Positions 27,488 through 37,582 of a stretch of 64,000 bases of DNA are shown piece after piece; position 1 is the stretch's first letter; each line of letters opens with the position of its first letter. Position numbers and translations under genes: made by a program. The notes under the pieces were generated by a model. It was not told the DNA's origin. It searched no databases and was given only the letters and a program-made list of their open reading frames with translations. Source of the DNA: Orbaceae bacterium ESL0721 (GTDB taxonomy: Bacteria; Pseudomonadota; Gammaproteobacteria; Enterobacterales; Orbaceae); NCBI GenBank assembly GCA_029433365.1, contig JAQTHZ010000002.1, forward strand, positions 186,001 to 250,000, read 5' to 3'.

Positions 27488-28354
27488 TTATCCCCTTTTA
27501 GTTCCTAATTTATGCATACCAACATTAAAGAGATAGACTAATGAGATGGTGATAATAATTGCAAGCCCTGGGGCGATAAATCCCCAAGCATTATTGTCCA
27601 TGATATCTTTCATCTGAAACATCATCATTCCTAGATCTGGATGTAACTGATTATTGGCAAATCCAAGAAAGGTTAATGTTGTCACCACTAAAATTATCTG
27701 GCTAAAGAGGGTGACAAATTCACTCAGATAGAAGAGCGAGATATTGGGAATAATCGATCGGGTCAGTATCTGGAACATTGATAAACCATCTAAGCGGTAA
27801 GCGGTTATATAGGTTTTATGGCTCTCTTGGATGATTCGCATATGGATATTGTAGATAAATCTTGGCATATAGGTAAAACCTATCACAATTAACATATTGG
27901 TGGTGCTATTTTTAAATAGTAAGCTGATAACGATGATTCCAAGTAACGGGGGAATAGTTGAAAAGAGCCGCAAAATCAGTAGCAGAATGGGGCGTAAAGT
28001 GGCAATAAAAAAGAGCAAGTAGTTGATGATGGCTGCTAAAATTACCACATAAATTAATACTTTTAAGGTCATAAAGAGAGTCGCGCGGTAGCCAATCAGT
28101 AATAGATCAAAGATATCTTGCCCACTCGGCGTCGTACCAAGAATATGGTTGATATCCCCCTCTTTCCACCAAGCAGGCGGTAGGGCATGGGTATAGATCG
28201 GATCTAACTGGGCATGGAAAAACCAGTGAATCGATAAAACTAGTCCAACTACAAGTAACATACCGTAACAGCTAATAATGAGGTAGAGATTACTATGCAA
28301 CCGATGCAGAAATTGCGATAACCAATTAAAACCTATCTGACATTGATTAAACAT
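27488..28354 (-). CDS. sapC: Peptide ABC transporter permease SapC
   Basis: Inner-membrane permease of the Sap system, 288 residues, with about six hydrophobic segments and the DppC-type N-terminal motif HPLxxDPIYxHALPPAWW-like (here AQLDPIYTHALPPAWWKEGD, about 50-69) followed by HILGTTPSGQDIFDLLLIG, the usual permease signature. The cytoplasmic EAA-like loop is around residue 180-200 (LDGLSMFQILTRSIIPN). It sits between sapB and sapD in the standard order. Confidence 0.9.
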   Translation of the reverse strand: MFNQCQIGFNWLSQFLHRLHSNLYLIISCYGMLLVVGLVLSIHWFFHAQLDPIYTHALPPAWWKEGDINHILGTTPSGQDIFDLLLIGYRATLFMTLKVLIYVVILAAIINYLLFFIATLRPILLLILRLFSTIPPLLGIIVISLLFKNSTTNMLIVIGFTYMPRFIYNIHMRIIQESHKTYITAYRLDGLSMFQILTRSIIPNISLFYLSEFVTLFSQIILVVTTLTFLGFANNQLHPDLGMMMFQMKDIMDNNAWGFIAPGLAIIITISLVYLFNVGMHKLGTKRG

Positions 28355-28410
28355 AATGTTCCTTAAAATTAGTACTTATTAAACATGCTGCTTATTAAAT
28401 ATAGTTCTGA

Positions 28411-28455
28411 TTAAATTAAGTACTTTTAAATTAAGTACTTTTAAATTAAGTACTC
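28411..28455 (-). repeat. Three in-frame 15-bp tandem copies spanning the sapB stop codon
   Basis: Units 28411-28425, 28426-28440 and 28441-28455 read TTAAATTAAGTACTT twice and the same with a final C once. On the minus strand this is TAC TTA ATT TAA repeated, so the last codons of sapB with the stop are present three times in phase. Confidence 0.9.
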
Positions 28456-29358
28456 TTTATGGCGAGTGGGGTAGATTATCAGTACTGATATTTCACCAAG
28501 TAAAGTTAACAGACTCACAACTGCACCACAAGCTAAGATAGCAATGGCAATAATTGTAAAGTTACTTTGTAAGTACGCTGTCATTACCCACTGTCCTAAA
28601 CCGATCCGATTAAAAAGGATCTCGATCACCATTGTTGAGAAGAGTAGCGTGGTCGTATTATAGGAGAGGTGGGGCAGCGTTGCTGGAATTGAGTTAGGTA
28701 ATAGGTGCCGAAATAGCACTTTTGCCGATGATATTTCACGTATTTTTGCCATCTTAATATAGTTTTGATGCGAGATAGCTTTCACATTTTGGCTGACAAT
28801 CTGGATAGTCATAATAATTGGGTGAATAGCTAATATTATAGTAGGTAAAAGAAGGTATTGCAGCTGCTCGCACAAGGCATGCCATCTATCTATTTGGGGT
28901 GTTAAAAGCGTATTGAGCAGTGACAAGTTGTTAACAGTTGTATCTGTATTGATAAACAGTGACCAAGCTGGTGAGTAGAGAAACAGGATAACCAACCAGA
29001 CCAGAGGACAAGCGTAGATAATTAAGCAGCAGATCTTGATTAAGTTATTTAACCAATGAATATGACTTAATCCAACAAAAATACCAATTGGTATACCAAA
29101 CACAATCGAGACAAATAGTGCTAAGATGCAGAGCTCAAAGGTGGCAGAGAAGAGATATAAAACAGAGATCACCTCACCTGATGTTAAGGTAAATTTGCCA
29201 GATAATAGTTGGATAAAAAAGGATTGATAGGCATCAACTATGTTGATTTGAGCTAAGGGTGAGTAGGGCGAAAAATAGGCAAGGCAAAAGCTGATTTGTG
29301 CAAGCAAAAATAGAATTAATAAAAAGGTAAATATCTTTTTTAAAATATAGATAACCAT
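28441..29358 (-). CDS. sapB: Peptide ABC transporter permease SapB
   Basis: Inner-membrane permease of the Sap system, 305 residues, about six membrane spans, with the DppB-like cytoplasmic loop QNYIKMAKIREISSAKVLFRH (about 197-217) that contacts an ATPase. It is the first gene of the cluster: no sapA binding-protein gene precedes it, and only 157 bp separate it from the end of rne. In most gammaproteobacteria the order is sapABCDF, so the substrate-binding protein is missing here or encoded elsewhere. Confidence 0.88.
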   Translation of the reverse strand: MVIYILKKIFTFLLILFLLAQISFCLAYFSPYSPLAQINIVDAYQSFFIQLLSGKFTLTSGEVISVLYLFSATFELCILALFVSIVFGIPIGIFVGLSHIHWLNNLIKICCLIIYACPLVWLVILFLYSPAWSLFINTDTTVNNLSLLNTLLTPQIDRWHALCEQLQYLLLPTIILAIHPIIMTIQIVSQNVKAISHQNYIKMAKIREISSAKVLFRHLLPNSIPATLPHLSYNTTTLLFSTMVIEILFNRIGLGQWVMTAYLQSNFTIIAIAILACGAVVSLLTLLGEISVLIIYPTRHKEYLI

Positions 29359-29486
29359 TTTTAACTCACTATTTTTTCTCTATATTAGTTGCTATCAGAC
29401 TATCTATTTTATCTATTCCATCTATGCATTACATCAAAGTACTCATTTTATCTACTTGATGGAGTAGATAAAATGATGGAATAACT

Positions 29487-29513
29487 AAAAAAGGGGCATG
29501 TTTCAGCCCTATT
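29487..29513. terminator. Terminator of rne (possibly bidirectional)
   Basis: GGGC (29494-29497) and GCCC (29506-29509) form a short GC stem around ATGTTTCA, with A6 on the left and T6 on the right, immediately after the rne stop codon. Confidence 0.75.
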
Positions 29514-29515
29514 TT

Positions 29516-32272
29516 TTACTCTGGTAGCGTCGGTTTACTCGCCTCGGCAAAGGCGTGATTTTGGGCACTAAGCCCACCTGCATTACCTTTACCGGTAAAT
29601 GTGTAGGACTCAGTACGTGATTTTATCTCAATGCCCTTATCTTCATAAAAAGGTGCGGGAGCTTTAGTAATGACCGATGAGGCACTTCCTATTACAGAAA
29701 ATAGATCGGGTTGCTGCATCGATTCTACCTGTGTAACAATAGGTTGTGACGCTTTTACTTCACTAAGCGCAGAATTATCTTTTTCTACCGGCGAAACGCA
29801 TTGCTCTTTAATCTTGGTTTTTCTATTTGTTCTACTACTCTCGTTAGCTACTGACTCTTTATTAACAACAACTGGTAAGAGTAGCGATGGAATAGTTGTC
29901 ACTTCGACTTTACGTAATTGACTGTAATCGATACAGACTCTACAGAGTGCTAGCTCAGGCGAAGCAACTGCAAGCACCAATGGCATTGGTGACTGGTAAC
30001 TATTTTTGGTTGTGCGGCGGCGGCGTTGACCATTCATGCGCAAATGTCTAGATGCACGGCGTGGGCGTTTGGTATGGTTATCGGTTTTCGTATCGTTAGC
30101 TTGACTGTTAACAACAGTGTTCGTCGGTAGAACAACTGGCACCAGAATTGCTGGAATAACCATTTTACTACTATTTTTACCACTGCTTGTAACGCGTACG
30201 CTTTTATTGAGCTGACGTGGTTGACGCCGTACTCTAGGTGCACGAACCTGTACCACTTCCTCAATCACTTTACCGTTTTTCTCAGCTCTATTTGCCTGTT
30301 CAATGCTATTTTGGCGACCATTTTGATTGTTCGGTAACTGACTGTTTTGTGACAGATTGTTTTGAGAATGGCTGTTTTGTGACTGACCATTTGGTTGATT
30401 GCTATTTGCACCGTTTTTTGGTCGTCTGCTGTTGCGCTGATCTCTGGACTCATCGGTTGAGGCTACTGCGCTGTTGTTATTCCCATTTCTGCTGTTATTA
30501 CGTGAACGGCGATTATTTGGGCGAGGTTGGCGTCCCCCTTGTGGTTTAGCCACTTTTTCGATAGGTTTAGCTTGTTTCTCTTCAGTAGCAACCTTTGTAA
30601 CAAGTTTGCACATATTACGCCAAACTTTGCTAAATAGTCCGATAATCTTCTCTTTTTTCGGTGCTGTTTTAGCAAGACTCATCTCAACTTTTGGACCTGA
30701 TAGTGCCGCTTTTTCAATCGTCACTTCGGCGATCTGATCCTCCTCTTCCTCCTCAAGTTCACGAATCAATTTTGGTAGATTGTAACTAAGGACATTCAAC
30801 TCTTCACCACGGCGTTTACGAATCACTTTGTAGAGTGGAGTCTCCATCTCTTCATCGCCAACAATCACAATTTTCACGTCAGGATACATATTTTCAATCG
30901 TGTTAATTGTGCGTCTCTTCTCGTTAAGGAGATAACTTGCGATCGGTACAGGGACGATAACATCGATCTGAATAGTATTCTCTTTCATCGCCTCTTCTTG
31001 AATCAGACGGAGAATAGAGAGTGAAAGGGAGTTGTTATCACGAACGGTACCGGTACCTTGACAGCGCGGGCAGATATGATGTGTCGCTTCACGCAGCGAT
31101 GGGCTAAGACGTTGACGAGACATCTCAAGTAGACCAAAGCGGGAGATACGGGCAGTCTGGATACGGGCGCGGTCACTCTTCATCGCCTCTTTAAGACGAT
31201 TCTCAACTTCGCGTTGATTACGGATCGGCGTCATATCAATAAAGTCGATTACAATCAAACCACCTAAATCGCGCAGGCGTAGTTGGCGTGCAATCTCATC
31301 TGCGGCTTCGATATTAGTGTTAAAAGCAGTCTCTTCGATATCACTACCACGGATAGATTTAGCAGAGTTAATATCGATAGCGGTTAACGCTTCAGTGGCG
31401 TCGATAACAATTGAGCCACCAGATGGAAGACGAACTTCGCGCTGGTAAGCAGATTCAATCTGGCCTTCGATTTGGAAATGGTTAAAGAGTGGAACATCGC
31501 CATCATACAGTTTAAGGCGACTTATATACTCCATACGTCCTAAATCAGCTAACCGTTTTTTGGCTATCTCGAGGACTTTAGGGTTATCGATCAAAATTTC
31601 ACCCACATCATCACGTAGATAGTCGCGGAAAGCGCGGGTTATAATATCGCTCTCTTTATGAATTAAACTTGGGGCAGAGTGGTTTTTCGCTTCGTTTTGA
31701 ATCGCAAGCCAGTAGTTGACTAAAGCGTCGAGATCTTGCTGTAACTCCTCTTGCGATTTACCAACCCCTGCAGTTCTAGCAATAACACCCATCCCTTTTG
31801 GTTTCTCGATTGAATCAATAATCCGTTTGAGATCAGTCCTATCTTCACCCTCAATACGGCGCGAGACACCGCCCGCTCTTGGATCATTTGGCATCAAAAC
31901 TAAATAGCTACCAGCAAGGCTGATATAGGTGGTGAGTGCTGCCCCTTTTTTACCGCGAATCTCTTTTTCGATCTGAATCAGTACCTCTTGACCCTCTTGC
32001 AGATGTTTGATACTACGGCGACCTGAGATATTGGCAGGAAAATAACTTTCAGCGATCTCTTTTAACGGCAGGAATCCATCTCGTTCACCACCATAAGAGA
32101 CAAAAGCGGCTTCTAAACTTGGATTGATTTTGGTGATTTTACCTTTGTAAATGTTGGCTTTTTTCTGTTCATGCCCAAGGCTCTCTATATCTAGATCATA
32201 TAGCCGTTGCCCATTGACAAGTGCAACACGTAGCTCTTCTTGCTGGGTTGCATTGATTAACATTCTTTTCAT
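29516..32272 (-). CDS. rne: Ribonuclease E
   Basis: RNase E is the central endoribonuclease of mRNA turnover and rRNA/tRNA processing. The 918-residue product begins [22 protein letters not shown] and has the S1 domain (about 35-125), the 5'-sensor and DNase I-like catalytic region with acidic residues in [18 protein letters not shown] (about 290-307) and [11 protein letters not shown] (about 340-350), and the zinc link CPRCQGTG (about 404-411). The C-terminal half is disordered, rich in Asn/Gln/Arg/Ser, and carries an Arg-rich RNA-binding patch and a short terminal motif. Length is shorter than the 1061 residues of E. coli, mostly in the tail. The spacer upstream is unusually long, as expected for an autoregulated leader. 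Confidence 0.95.
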   Translation of the reverse strand: MKRMLINATQQEELRVALVNGQRLYDLDIESLGHEQKKANIYKGKITKINPSLEAAFVSYGGERDGFLPLKEIAESYFPANISGRRSIKHLQEGQEVLIQIEKEIRGKKGAALTTYISLAGSYLVLMPNDPRAGGVSRRIEGEDRTDLKRIIDSIEKPKGMGVIARTAGVGKSQEELQQDLDALVNYWLAIQNEAKNHSAPSLIHKESDIITRAFRDYLRDDVGEILIDNPKVLEIAKKRLADLGRMEYISRLKLYDGDVPLFNHFQIEGQIESAYQREVRLPSGGSIVIDATEALTAIDINSAKSIRGSDIEETAFNTNIEAADEIARQLRLRDLGGLIVIDFIDMTPIRNQREVENRLKEAMKSDRARIQTARISRFGLLEMSRQRLSPSLREATHHICPRCQGTGTVRDNNSLSLSILRLIQEEAMKENTIQIDVIVPVPIASYLLNEKRRTINTIENMYPDVKIVIVGDEEMETPLYKVIRKRRGEELNVLSYNLPKLIRELEEEEEDQIAEVTIEKAALSGPKVEMSLAKTAPKKEKIIGLFSKVWRNMCKLVTKVATEEKQAKPIEKVAKPQGGRQPRPNNRRSRNNSRNGNNNSAVASTDESRDQRNSRRPKNGANSNQPNGQSQNSHSQNNLSQNSQLPNNQNGRQNSIEQANRAEKNGKVIEEVVQVRAPRVRRQPRQLNKSVRVTSSGKNSSKMVIPAILVPVVLPTNTVVNSQANDTKTDNHTKRPRRASRHLRMNGQRRRRTTKNSYQSPMPLVLAVASPELALCRVCIDYSQLRKVEVTTIPSLLLPVVVNKESVANESSRTNRKTKIKEQCVSPVEKDNSALSEVKASQPIVTQVESMQQPDLFSVIGSASSVITKAPAPFYEDKGIEIKSRTESYTFTGKGNAGGLSAQNHAFAEASKPTLPE

Positions 32273-32965
32273 TATTCTATACTCTTAATTAATCGTTATT
32301 AACAGTAGGTAGAATCTCATGCATAGGCGATGTTTATTTTAGTAAAGTGGTGGTTGATATCCATTATTTTAGTTGTTCTGTTATTGTTATTATATTCTGT
32401 GAATACAAACACATTTACGTTGTGCCAAAACTATTAGTACCGATAACAGTTAGTATAAATAACGGTCAGTAAAAATAACTATTAGTAAAATAGAGTAGTT
32501 ACAGCTGTTTGGTTATGCCAATAACCAATAGTTACTTAATCTTGTTATGACAACTTTCATGTACATTACCAATTTCTAGATTTACCACCATTAATGGCTA
32601 TCTTATATTGAAAATGTCATAAAATATTTTTTAAAATAAACACTTATCTAATTATGGGATTTTACTTACGTAGCATTTTATTGATTTCTAATTTCCATAA
32701 TCTCTAAAGATTATGCTGATTTACTACCGATTTTTATCCTTACTATGTCTAACGCCATTGCCGCATTATAAGCATAAAAATAGAGTGATATTATTCCTGT
32801 TTCAGCACAGGATAGCAAGAAAATTAAATTTTTATTTTATAAATAGTTAATTACTATTTTGTTTTTATTTTTTGACAAATTAATCTGTTAATAATTGGTA
32901 GAAATCCCCCTTAATTAGTAGTTAACCCTAAAACATTTTATTAAATCAGTTTTTAAATTGTCTGG
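32273..32965. other. Long spacer upstream of rne
   Basis: 693 bp, AT-rich, no gene seen. In E. coli the rne mRNA has a leader of about 360 nt through which RNase E controls its own synthesis; a similar leader would fit here but I cannot fold it reliably by eye. The acpT-proximal end carries a solo copy of the AACCCTAAAACATT motif (32924-32937) followed by TTATTAAATCAG, which looks like hairpin H1-H3 with the right arm deleted. Confidence 0.5.
32924..32949 (+). repeat. Solo relic of the H1-H3 boundary element
   Basis: AACCCTAAAACATT followed at once by TTATTAAATCAG. In H1 and H2 the order is left arm, loop, right arm, then CTTATTAAATCA, so this looks like a deletion between the arms. It lies 17 bp downstream of the phosphopantetheinyl transferase gene. 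Confidence 0.6.
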
Positions 32966-33604
32966 TTAGAGTAGAACAAAATCATCAATCGTTTTATTGC
33001 TACTTACTGATAGATGAAGACGCTGGTGTTGATCGAATTGTAGCTGTCGGTATTGATAGGCAATTGAATTTGCAAAAGGTGTAGAGATCGCTTTTTTTAC
33101 CGGATCGACATGCACACTCTTCATCTGCCAGACCCCTTTAGAGTATAATTTCAGTGCCGACTCTTTTAATGTCCATAACTGCCAAAAAGCGTCTAATGGA
33201 TTAGCTTGCATTTGCAGCCACTGATTCTCGTCAGCCGAAAAAAAAGCGTTAGCAATGGCAAGGTAATTTTTACGGGCGCGATCAACCTCAATATCCACTC
33301 CAACTTGTGCGAGTTCTTGTGTTGTGATAGCAACAGCAACAAACTGCCTGCTATGGCTAATGTTAAAGCTAGGTAATGCTGGATCGCAAAAGTGGGGCCG
33401 CTGATTGTGATCACGATAAATCTCTGGCAGAACGGGTATGTCATAATAGTTTTTTAACAGTGAAGCTAAAATTGAACGGCAGACAAGAAACTGCTTAGAA
33501 CGTGACCCATGTTGATACTTTTCTGCTTCTAAAATAGTCTGTGGTGAGAGGAGAGAGAGATCGATAGCGGTATGGTTAAGATCGGCAAGTTTAACAATAA
33601 ACAT
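32966..33604 (-). CDS. acpT: 4'-phosphopantetheinyl transferase (AcpT/Sfp type)
   Basis: Transfers the phosphopantetheine arm of CoA to an acyl- or peptidyl-carrier protein. The 212-residue protein has the group-II signatures: RPHFCDPALPSFNISHSRQF (about 68-87), the Mg-binding VGVDIEVDRARK (about 100-111) and FWQLWTLKESALKLYSKG (about 143-160). No polyketide or nonribosomal synthetase is in the window, so the partner is unknown; a second carrier protein, as proposed for AcpT in E. coli, is possible. The gene symbol is by resemblance, and yhhU/acpT versus entD-type cannot be separated here. Confidence 0.85.
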   Translation of the reverse strand: MFIVKLADLNHTAIDLSLLSPQTILEAEKYQHGSRSKQFLVCRSILASLLKNYYDIPVLPEIYRDHNQRPHFCDPALPSFNISHSRQFVAVAITTQELAQVGVDIEVDRARKNYLAIANAFFSADENQWLQMQANPLDAFWQLWTLKESALKLYSKGVWQMKSVHVDPVKKAISTPFANSIAYQYRQLQFDQHQRLHLSVSSNKTIDDFVLL

Positions 33605-33808
33605 AAATTTTAATATTAATCAGATTAACAATTCATTATATTACCCAAAGGTAATCTGTTAAATAGTAAGGATTGATGTCGACTATTTTAACAGCATGTT
33701 ATGCTAATTGTTATCACAATTTACTATTTGCACCATTGTCATAAACCTTAATTGCCATTAATCTTATCTATTATTAACAATTATCATTAAACAATAAAAG
33801 GCGTTATT

Positions 33809-35047
33809 ATGTCAGGAAAAAACCAATCGTCTAAAGCAGGATCAGAAAAAACTGGATCTAAAAAAGAGTCCCTCTTTACCAAATTAGTCGGGATAGGGCG
33901 TAAAAAGCGGTATACCCAAGGTGCCGTAAATCCCGTTATTCAGCGCGCCTCTTCTATTGTTTTTGATTCAGTCGCAGCCAAAAAAGCGGCAAACAAAGAG
34001 CGCAATAACGGTGCACTCTATTATGGTAGGCATGGCACCTTAACCCATTTTGCCTTTCAAGAGGCGATGGCAGAGCTTGAAGGTGGCGCAGGTTGTTACC
34101 TCTACCCTTGCGGCGCAGCTGCTATTAATAATGCCATTCTTGCCTTTGTTAAAACGGGTGATCACATTTTAATCTCAGAGGCGGTTTATGAGCCTACCCA
34201 AACCTTCTGCAATGATTTTTTAAAAGATTTTGGTGTCTCAACCGACTACTTTTCGCCCCTAATTGGTGAGGAGATCGCAGATAAGATTAAGCCTAATACT
34301 AAAGTGGTCTTTTTAGAGTCACCAAGCTCAATCACCATGGAGGTGAGCGATATCCCAACAATTGTGCAGAGTATTCGTAAGGTCAATCCTGAGATTGTCA
34401 TTATTATTGATAACACGTGGAGTGGTGGCGTCTACTTTAAAGCACTTGAACATGATATTGATATTTCAATCCAAGCTGGAACTAAATACCTAATTGGTCA
34501 CTCAGATGCGATGTTAGGCACCGCGGTTGCCAATGCCCGCTGTTGGGATCGCCTGCGAGATCGCTCCTATTTAATGGGTCAAACTTGCGATGCAGATACG
34601 GCATATATGGCGTCGCGTGGTCTTCGCACTTTAGCAGTACGTCTACAAAGGCACCATGAGAGTGGTCTTAAAGTGGCAAATTGGCTTGCGACCCATCCTA
34701 AAGTTGCAACCGTCAACCATCCGCTATTAAGTAGCTGCAAAGGGCATCAATATTTTAAACGCGATTTTACCGGTGCTAGCGGGCTCTTCTCCTTTGTATT
34801 AAAGGATCATTTAGATGAAGCCACACTGGCTAACTTCCTCGATAACTTTAGCCACTTCTCGATCGCTTTCTCATGGGGTGGTTTTGAGTCGCTTATTTTG
34901 GCAAGCCAGCCAGAGGAGCTAAAAGAGATTAGACCAGTATCAGGGGTAGATTTTACCGGTACCCTAATTCGCCTCCATATTGGACTTGAAGATCCTGATG
35001 ATCTGATTGCTGATCTGGAAGCAGGGTTAGAGCGGATTGGTAACTAA
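33809..35047 (+). CDS. metC: Cystathionine beta-lyase
   Basis: MetC cleaves cystathionine to homocysteine, pyruvate and ammonia in methionine synthesis, and is PLP-dependent. The 412-residue product has the Cys/Met-metabolism fold: [20 protein letters not shown] (about 78-97), [15 protein letters not shown] and the PLP lysine within [17 protein letters not shown] (about 222-238). The DxTWSGG motif and FSWGGFESL near the C-terminus agree with MetC rather than MetB. The N-terminus has an extra 20-residue Lys/Ser-rich stretch. Ribosome-binding site AAAAGGCG precedes the ATG. I see no met box in its upstream 200 bp, unlike metA. Confidence 0.92.
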   Translation: MSGKNQSSKAGSEKTGSKKESLFTKLVGIGRKKRYTQGAVNPVIQRASSIVFDSVAAKKAANKERNNGALYYGRHGTLTHFAFQEAMAELEGGAGCYLYPCGAAAINNAILAFVKTGDHILISEAVYEPTQTFCNDFLKDFGVSTDYFSPLIGEEIADKIKPNTKVVFLESPSSITMEVSDIPTIVQSIRKVNPEIVIIIDNTWSGGVYFKALEHDIDISIQAGTKYLIGHSDAMLGTAVANARCWDRLRDRSYLMGQTCDADTAYMASRGLRTLAVRLQRHHESGLKVANWLATHPKVATVNHPLLSSCKGHQYFKRDFTGASGLFSFVLKDHLDEATLANFLDNFSHFSIAFSWGGFESLILASQPEELKEIRPVSGVDFTGTLIRLHIGLEDPDDLIADLEAGLERIGN

Positions 35048-35131
35048 CTGATTCTTTTTTATTAAAATACTGATGAGAAGTTGTTATAACAATATGATTG
35101 CCATGCCACCACGATTTTTAAAGAGAGTAAA

Positions 35132-36565
35132 ATGGTTGCGTTAACTGACCCTATTTATCAAACCGTAAGTGATAACCTCGAAAATAGAGCATCACTATTA
35201 GTCGCTTTTAGTGGTGGCATTGACTCAACCGTACTGCTACATACACTCCACCGACTTGTTCTTGATCGATTAGAACATGATCAATTAAAACATGATCAAT
35301 TAAAACAAGATCGATTAAACAGGGATAACTCCCCTCTCAATTTGCGTGCCATCTATATTCATCATGGACTGAGCCAAAATGCCGATAACTGGGCAGCGCA
35401 CTGCCAAGCGATCTGTCAGAATTGGCAGATCCCGCTGATTATTGAACATGTAGAGATCGATAAAAGTGCCGGTAATATTGAGGAGCAGGCGCGCAATGCC
35501 CGTTATCAGGCGATCTTTCAGCATCTTAAGCAAAATGAGTCCCTCTGTCTTGCGCAGCATCAAGATGATCAGTGTGAAACTTTTTTACTAGCCTTAAAAC
35601 GGGGGAGTGGACCTGCTGGGCTATCGGCGATGCCGCAAGAGCTGACGTTACATCATAGCAATCGTAATATCACGGTATTGCGTCCGTTATTATCTATCTC
35701 AAGGGCACAGATTGAAGCTTATGCAGATCTGCATGGTTTAGATTGGATTGAAGATGAGAGCAATCAAGATGATCGTTATGATCGCAACTTTTTAAGGTTA
35801 ACTGTTCTGCCCGCATTACAGTCACGCTGGCGCCACTTTCCCCAGATGGTGGCACGCAGTGCTGCACTCTGTAGCCAGCAGGAGCAGCTACTAACAGAGC
35901 TACTAACCCCAGAACTGGAGAAGATGGTAGGCGATCAAGGGGAGCTCGCGATCGAACCGTTATTAAACTGTTCAGAATATAAACGTTATGCGTTGATCCG
36001 CCTCTGGTTAAAAAGGCATTCTGTCACTATGCCGACGCAAAAACAGCTCACGCTAATTTGGCAGACGGTCGCTTTAGCAAGGGAAGATGCCAATCCACAG
36101 TTCATTTTAGGCAATAGTCAGATTCGCCGTTATCAACAGGCGCTCTATCTTCTACCTAAATATGCTGAGACTGAAAATATTAATCTTAGTTGGGATCTTA
36201 AATCATCGTTAACCTTACCAGATCATATCGGTACTTTACATGTGGTAAATAGCCAAATGGCAGATAACCAGCCACTAAATCTACAACTACTCGATCCACA
36301 ACTACTTGATCCAAAACTGATGTGCCGCTTACCCAATAGTGATGAACAGGTGACTATCCGTTTTCATGCAACGGGGCGGATACAGATTGCGGGTCGAGAC
36401 GGCTCTCGTCCAATGAAAAAGCAGTGGCAAGCGCATAATATCCCCTCATGGCAACGAACCCGCATCCCGCTCATCTTCTATAATGATCGGTTGATTACAG
36501 CCGTTGGTCAGTTTGTTACAGTACATGGGGCAGGATCCGAGATCACATTTAGCTTAGTTAATTAA
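35132..36565 (+). CDS. tilS: tRNA(Ile)-lysidine synthetase TilS
   Basis: TilS converts C34 of tRNA-Ile(CAU) to lysidine with ATP and lysine, changing the codon read from AUG to AUA. The 477-residue protein has the N-type ATP pyrophosphatase P-loop AFSGGIDSTVLLH (about 24-36), a middle tRNA-recognition domain and the C-terminal domain ending RIQIAGRDGSRPMKKQWQAHNIPSW...RIPLIFYNDRL, which is diagnostic. An insertion between strand 1 and 2 (about residues 45-65) is made of four 15-bp in-frame repeats, and a smaller Leu-Leu-Asp-Pro-Gln repeat occurs near residue 390. Both are unlike other TilS proteins and probably sit in surface loops. Confidence 0.95.
   Translation: MVALTDPIYQTVSDNLENRASLLVAFSGGIDSTVLLHTLHRLVLDRLEHDQLKHDQLKQDRLNRDNSPLNLRAIYIHHGLSQNADNWAAHCQAICQNWQIPLIIEHVEIDKSAGNIEEQARNARYQAIFQHLKQNESLCLAQHQDDQCETFLLALKRGSGPAGLSAMPQELTLHHSNRNITVLRPLLSISRAQIEAYADLHGLDWIEDESNQDDRYDRNFLRLTVLPALQSRWRHFPQMVARSAALCSQQEQLLTELLTPELEKMVGDQGELAIEPLLNCSEYKRYALIRLWLKRHSVTMPTQKQLTLIWQTVALAREDANPQFILGNSQIRRYQQALYLLPKYAETENINLSWDLKSSLTLPDHIGTLHVVNSQMADNQPLNLQLLDPQLLDPKLMCRLPNSDEQVTIRFHATGRIQIAGRDGSRPMKKQWQAHNIPSWQRTRIPLIFYNDRLITAVGQFVTVHGAGSEITFSLVN
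35264..35323 (+). repeat. Four 15-bp in-frame repeats inside tilS
   Basis: Units GATCGATTAGAACAT, GATCAATTAAAACAT, GATCAATTAAAACAA and GATCGATTAAACAGG encode DRLEH, DQLKH, DQLKQ and DRLNR. They are imperfect, which implies they are not very recent. Confidence 0.9.
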
Positions 36566-36925
36566 GACAATTGAGTTAAATAATAGTGGTTTAACATGAT
36601 GATCGATCACGAAAGATACTTTTATAGAAGAGTTGGCTTAAAACGGATAAAAACGTTTTGATAGCCGTTATCACTAAAAAGTGTAATTAAAAAATGTAGT
36701 TAAAAATTATAGATAAAACTTATAGATAAAAATTGCAGAGAAAAATCATTGATTAAAAAAGATAAAAATTAAAGATCAAAAAGAGGGATAAAAAAATCGC
36801 CAGCAGTGCTGGCGAAAATAGTTCTGAAAAAAACAACTTTAGCTTGAACAGTTATTAACTATTCATACGTTTCATACGTTTCATACGTTTATGAAACGTT
36901 CTTACAGTCATAAACATTTATACTG
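36566..36925. other. Spacer between tilS and the lipoprotein operon
   Basis: 360 bp without a gene. It has degenerate repeats of AAAATTATAGATAAAA type (about 36680-36760), the operon terminator, and three direct copies of CATACGTTT (about 36864-36890) just before ATGAAACGTT. Confidence 0.5.
36791..36815 (-). terminator. Terminator of the lipoprotein operon
   Basis: TCGCCAGC (36797-36804) / GCTGGCGA (36808-36815) with a 3-nt loop, and an A6 run at 36791-36796 that becomes the T-tract on the minus strand. Confidence 0.85.
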
Positions 36926-37582
36926 TTATAAACGTCTATAATGCGACGAACGTGGACCATAAAGAATTTTATTTTCACCGTTAGCATTTAACAACCGATA
37001 AGTTGCTGTGTCTGCATAAGTTAACACACCATCAGTTGAAGTCGTGATAACTTGTTTTACCGCTGCAGTTATCACCATACTGATGAGATTATAATTATCG
37101 TTGTTTGAGTTCTCAGATGATGAAGCACTAGCACTACCTCTCCAAAGCTCTTGACCCGTTTTAGCATCAACTAATATGGCAGATACAGCAACATTGGTAT
37201 CACTACTAATTACTTTATAGCTGGTACCATAATCATCAATAGTGATGTAGAGAATCGCATCAGCATTAAAGATCTGATGCAACTTAGGTAGACTAATCTC
37301 ACGTGCATCTTCACTGGTGGTGATACCGTTCTGTTTTAAGATCTCATTAACTAATGTAACTGGTAGCACATAGTAACCAGATTCAGCAAGTGGTCGGGTC
37401 ACAAATGAGTAGACACCATTAATCGCATCAACCTCAACAGTATTATTAATTGGCGGTAGTACTAGGATCGATTTAGGATTACTATTTTTAAAAGCGGTAT
37501 AGTCATAATGGTAATTACTTCCACAGGCAGTAATTAAAAAAAGCATTGATAAAATACCGATAAGTTTGATCATCTTAACCAT
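36926..37582 (-). CDS. DUF799 (GNA1162-family) lipoprotein
   Basis: A 218-residue lipoprotein: signal sequence with lipobox LITACGS (Cys about residue 20), then a domain containing NPKSILVLPPINNTVEVDA and SDTNVAVSAILVDAKTGQELWRGSA. This matches DUF799 proteins such as NMB/GNA1162, structurally related to TolB/LpoB-like assembly factors. It overlaps the DUF4810 gene upstream by one base and forms a three-gene operon with it and the CsgG-like gene. The trio is widespread in Neisseria, Haemophilus and relatives and is thought to form an outer-membrane assembly of unknown substrate. Confidence 0.85.
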   Translation of the reverse strand: MVKMIKLIGILSMLFLITACGSNYHYDYTAFKNSNPKSILVLPPINNTVEVDAINGVYSFVTRPLAESGYYVLPVTLVNEILKQNGITTSEDAREISLPKLHQIFNADAILYITIDDYGTSYKVISSDTNVAVSAILVDAKTGQELWRGSASASSSENSNNDNYNLISMVITAAVKQVITTSTDGVLTYADTATYRLLNANGENKILYGPRSSHYRRL

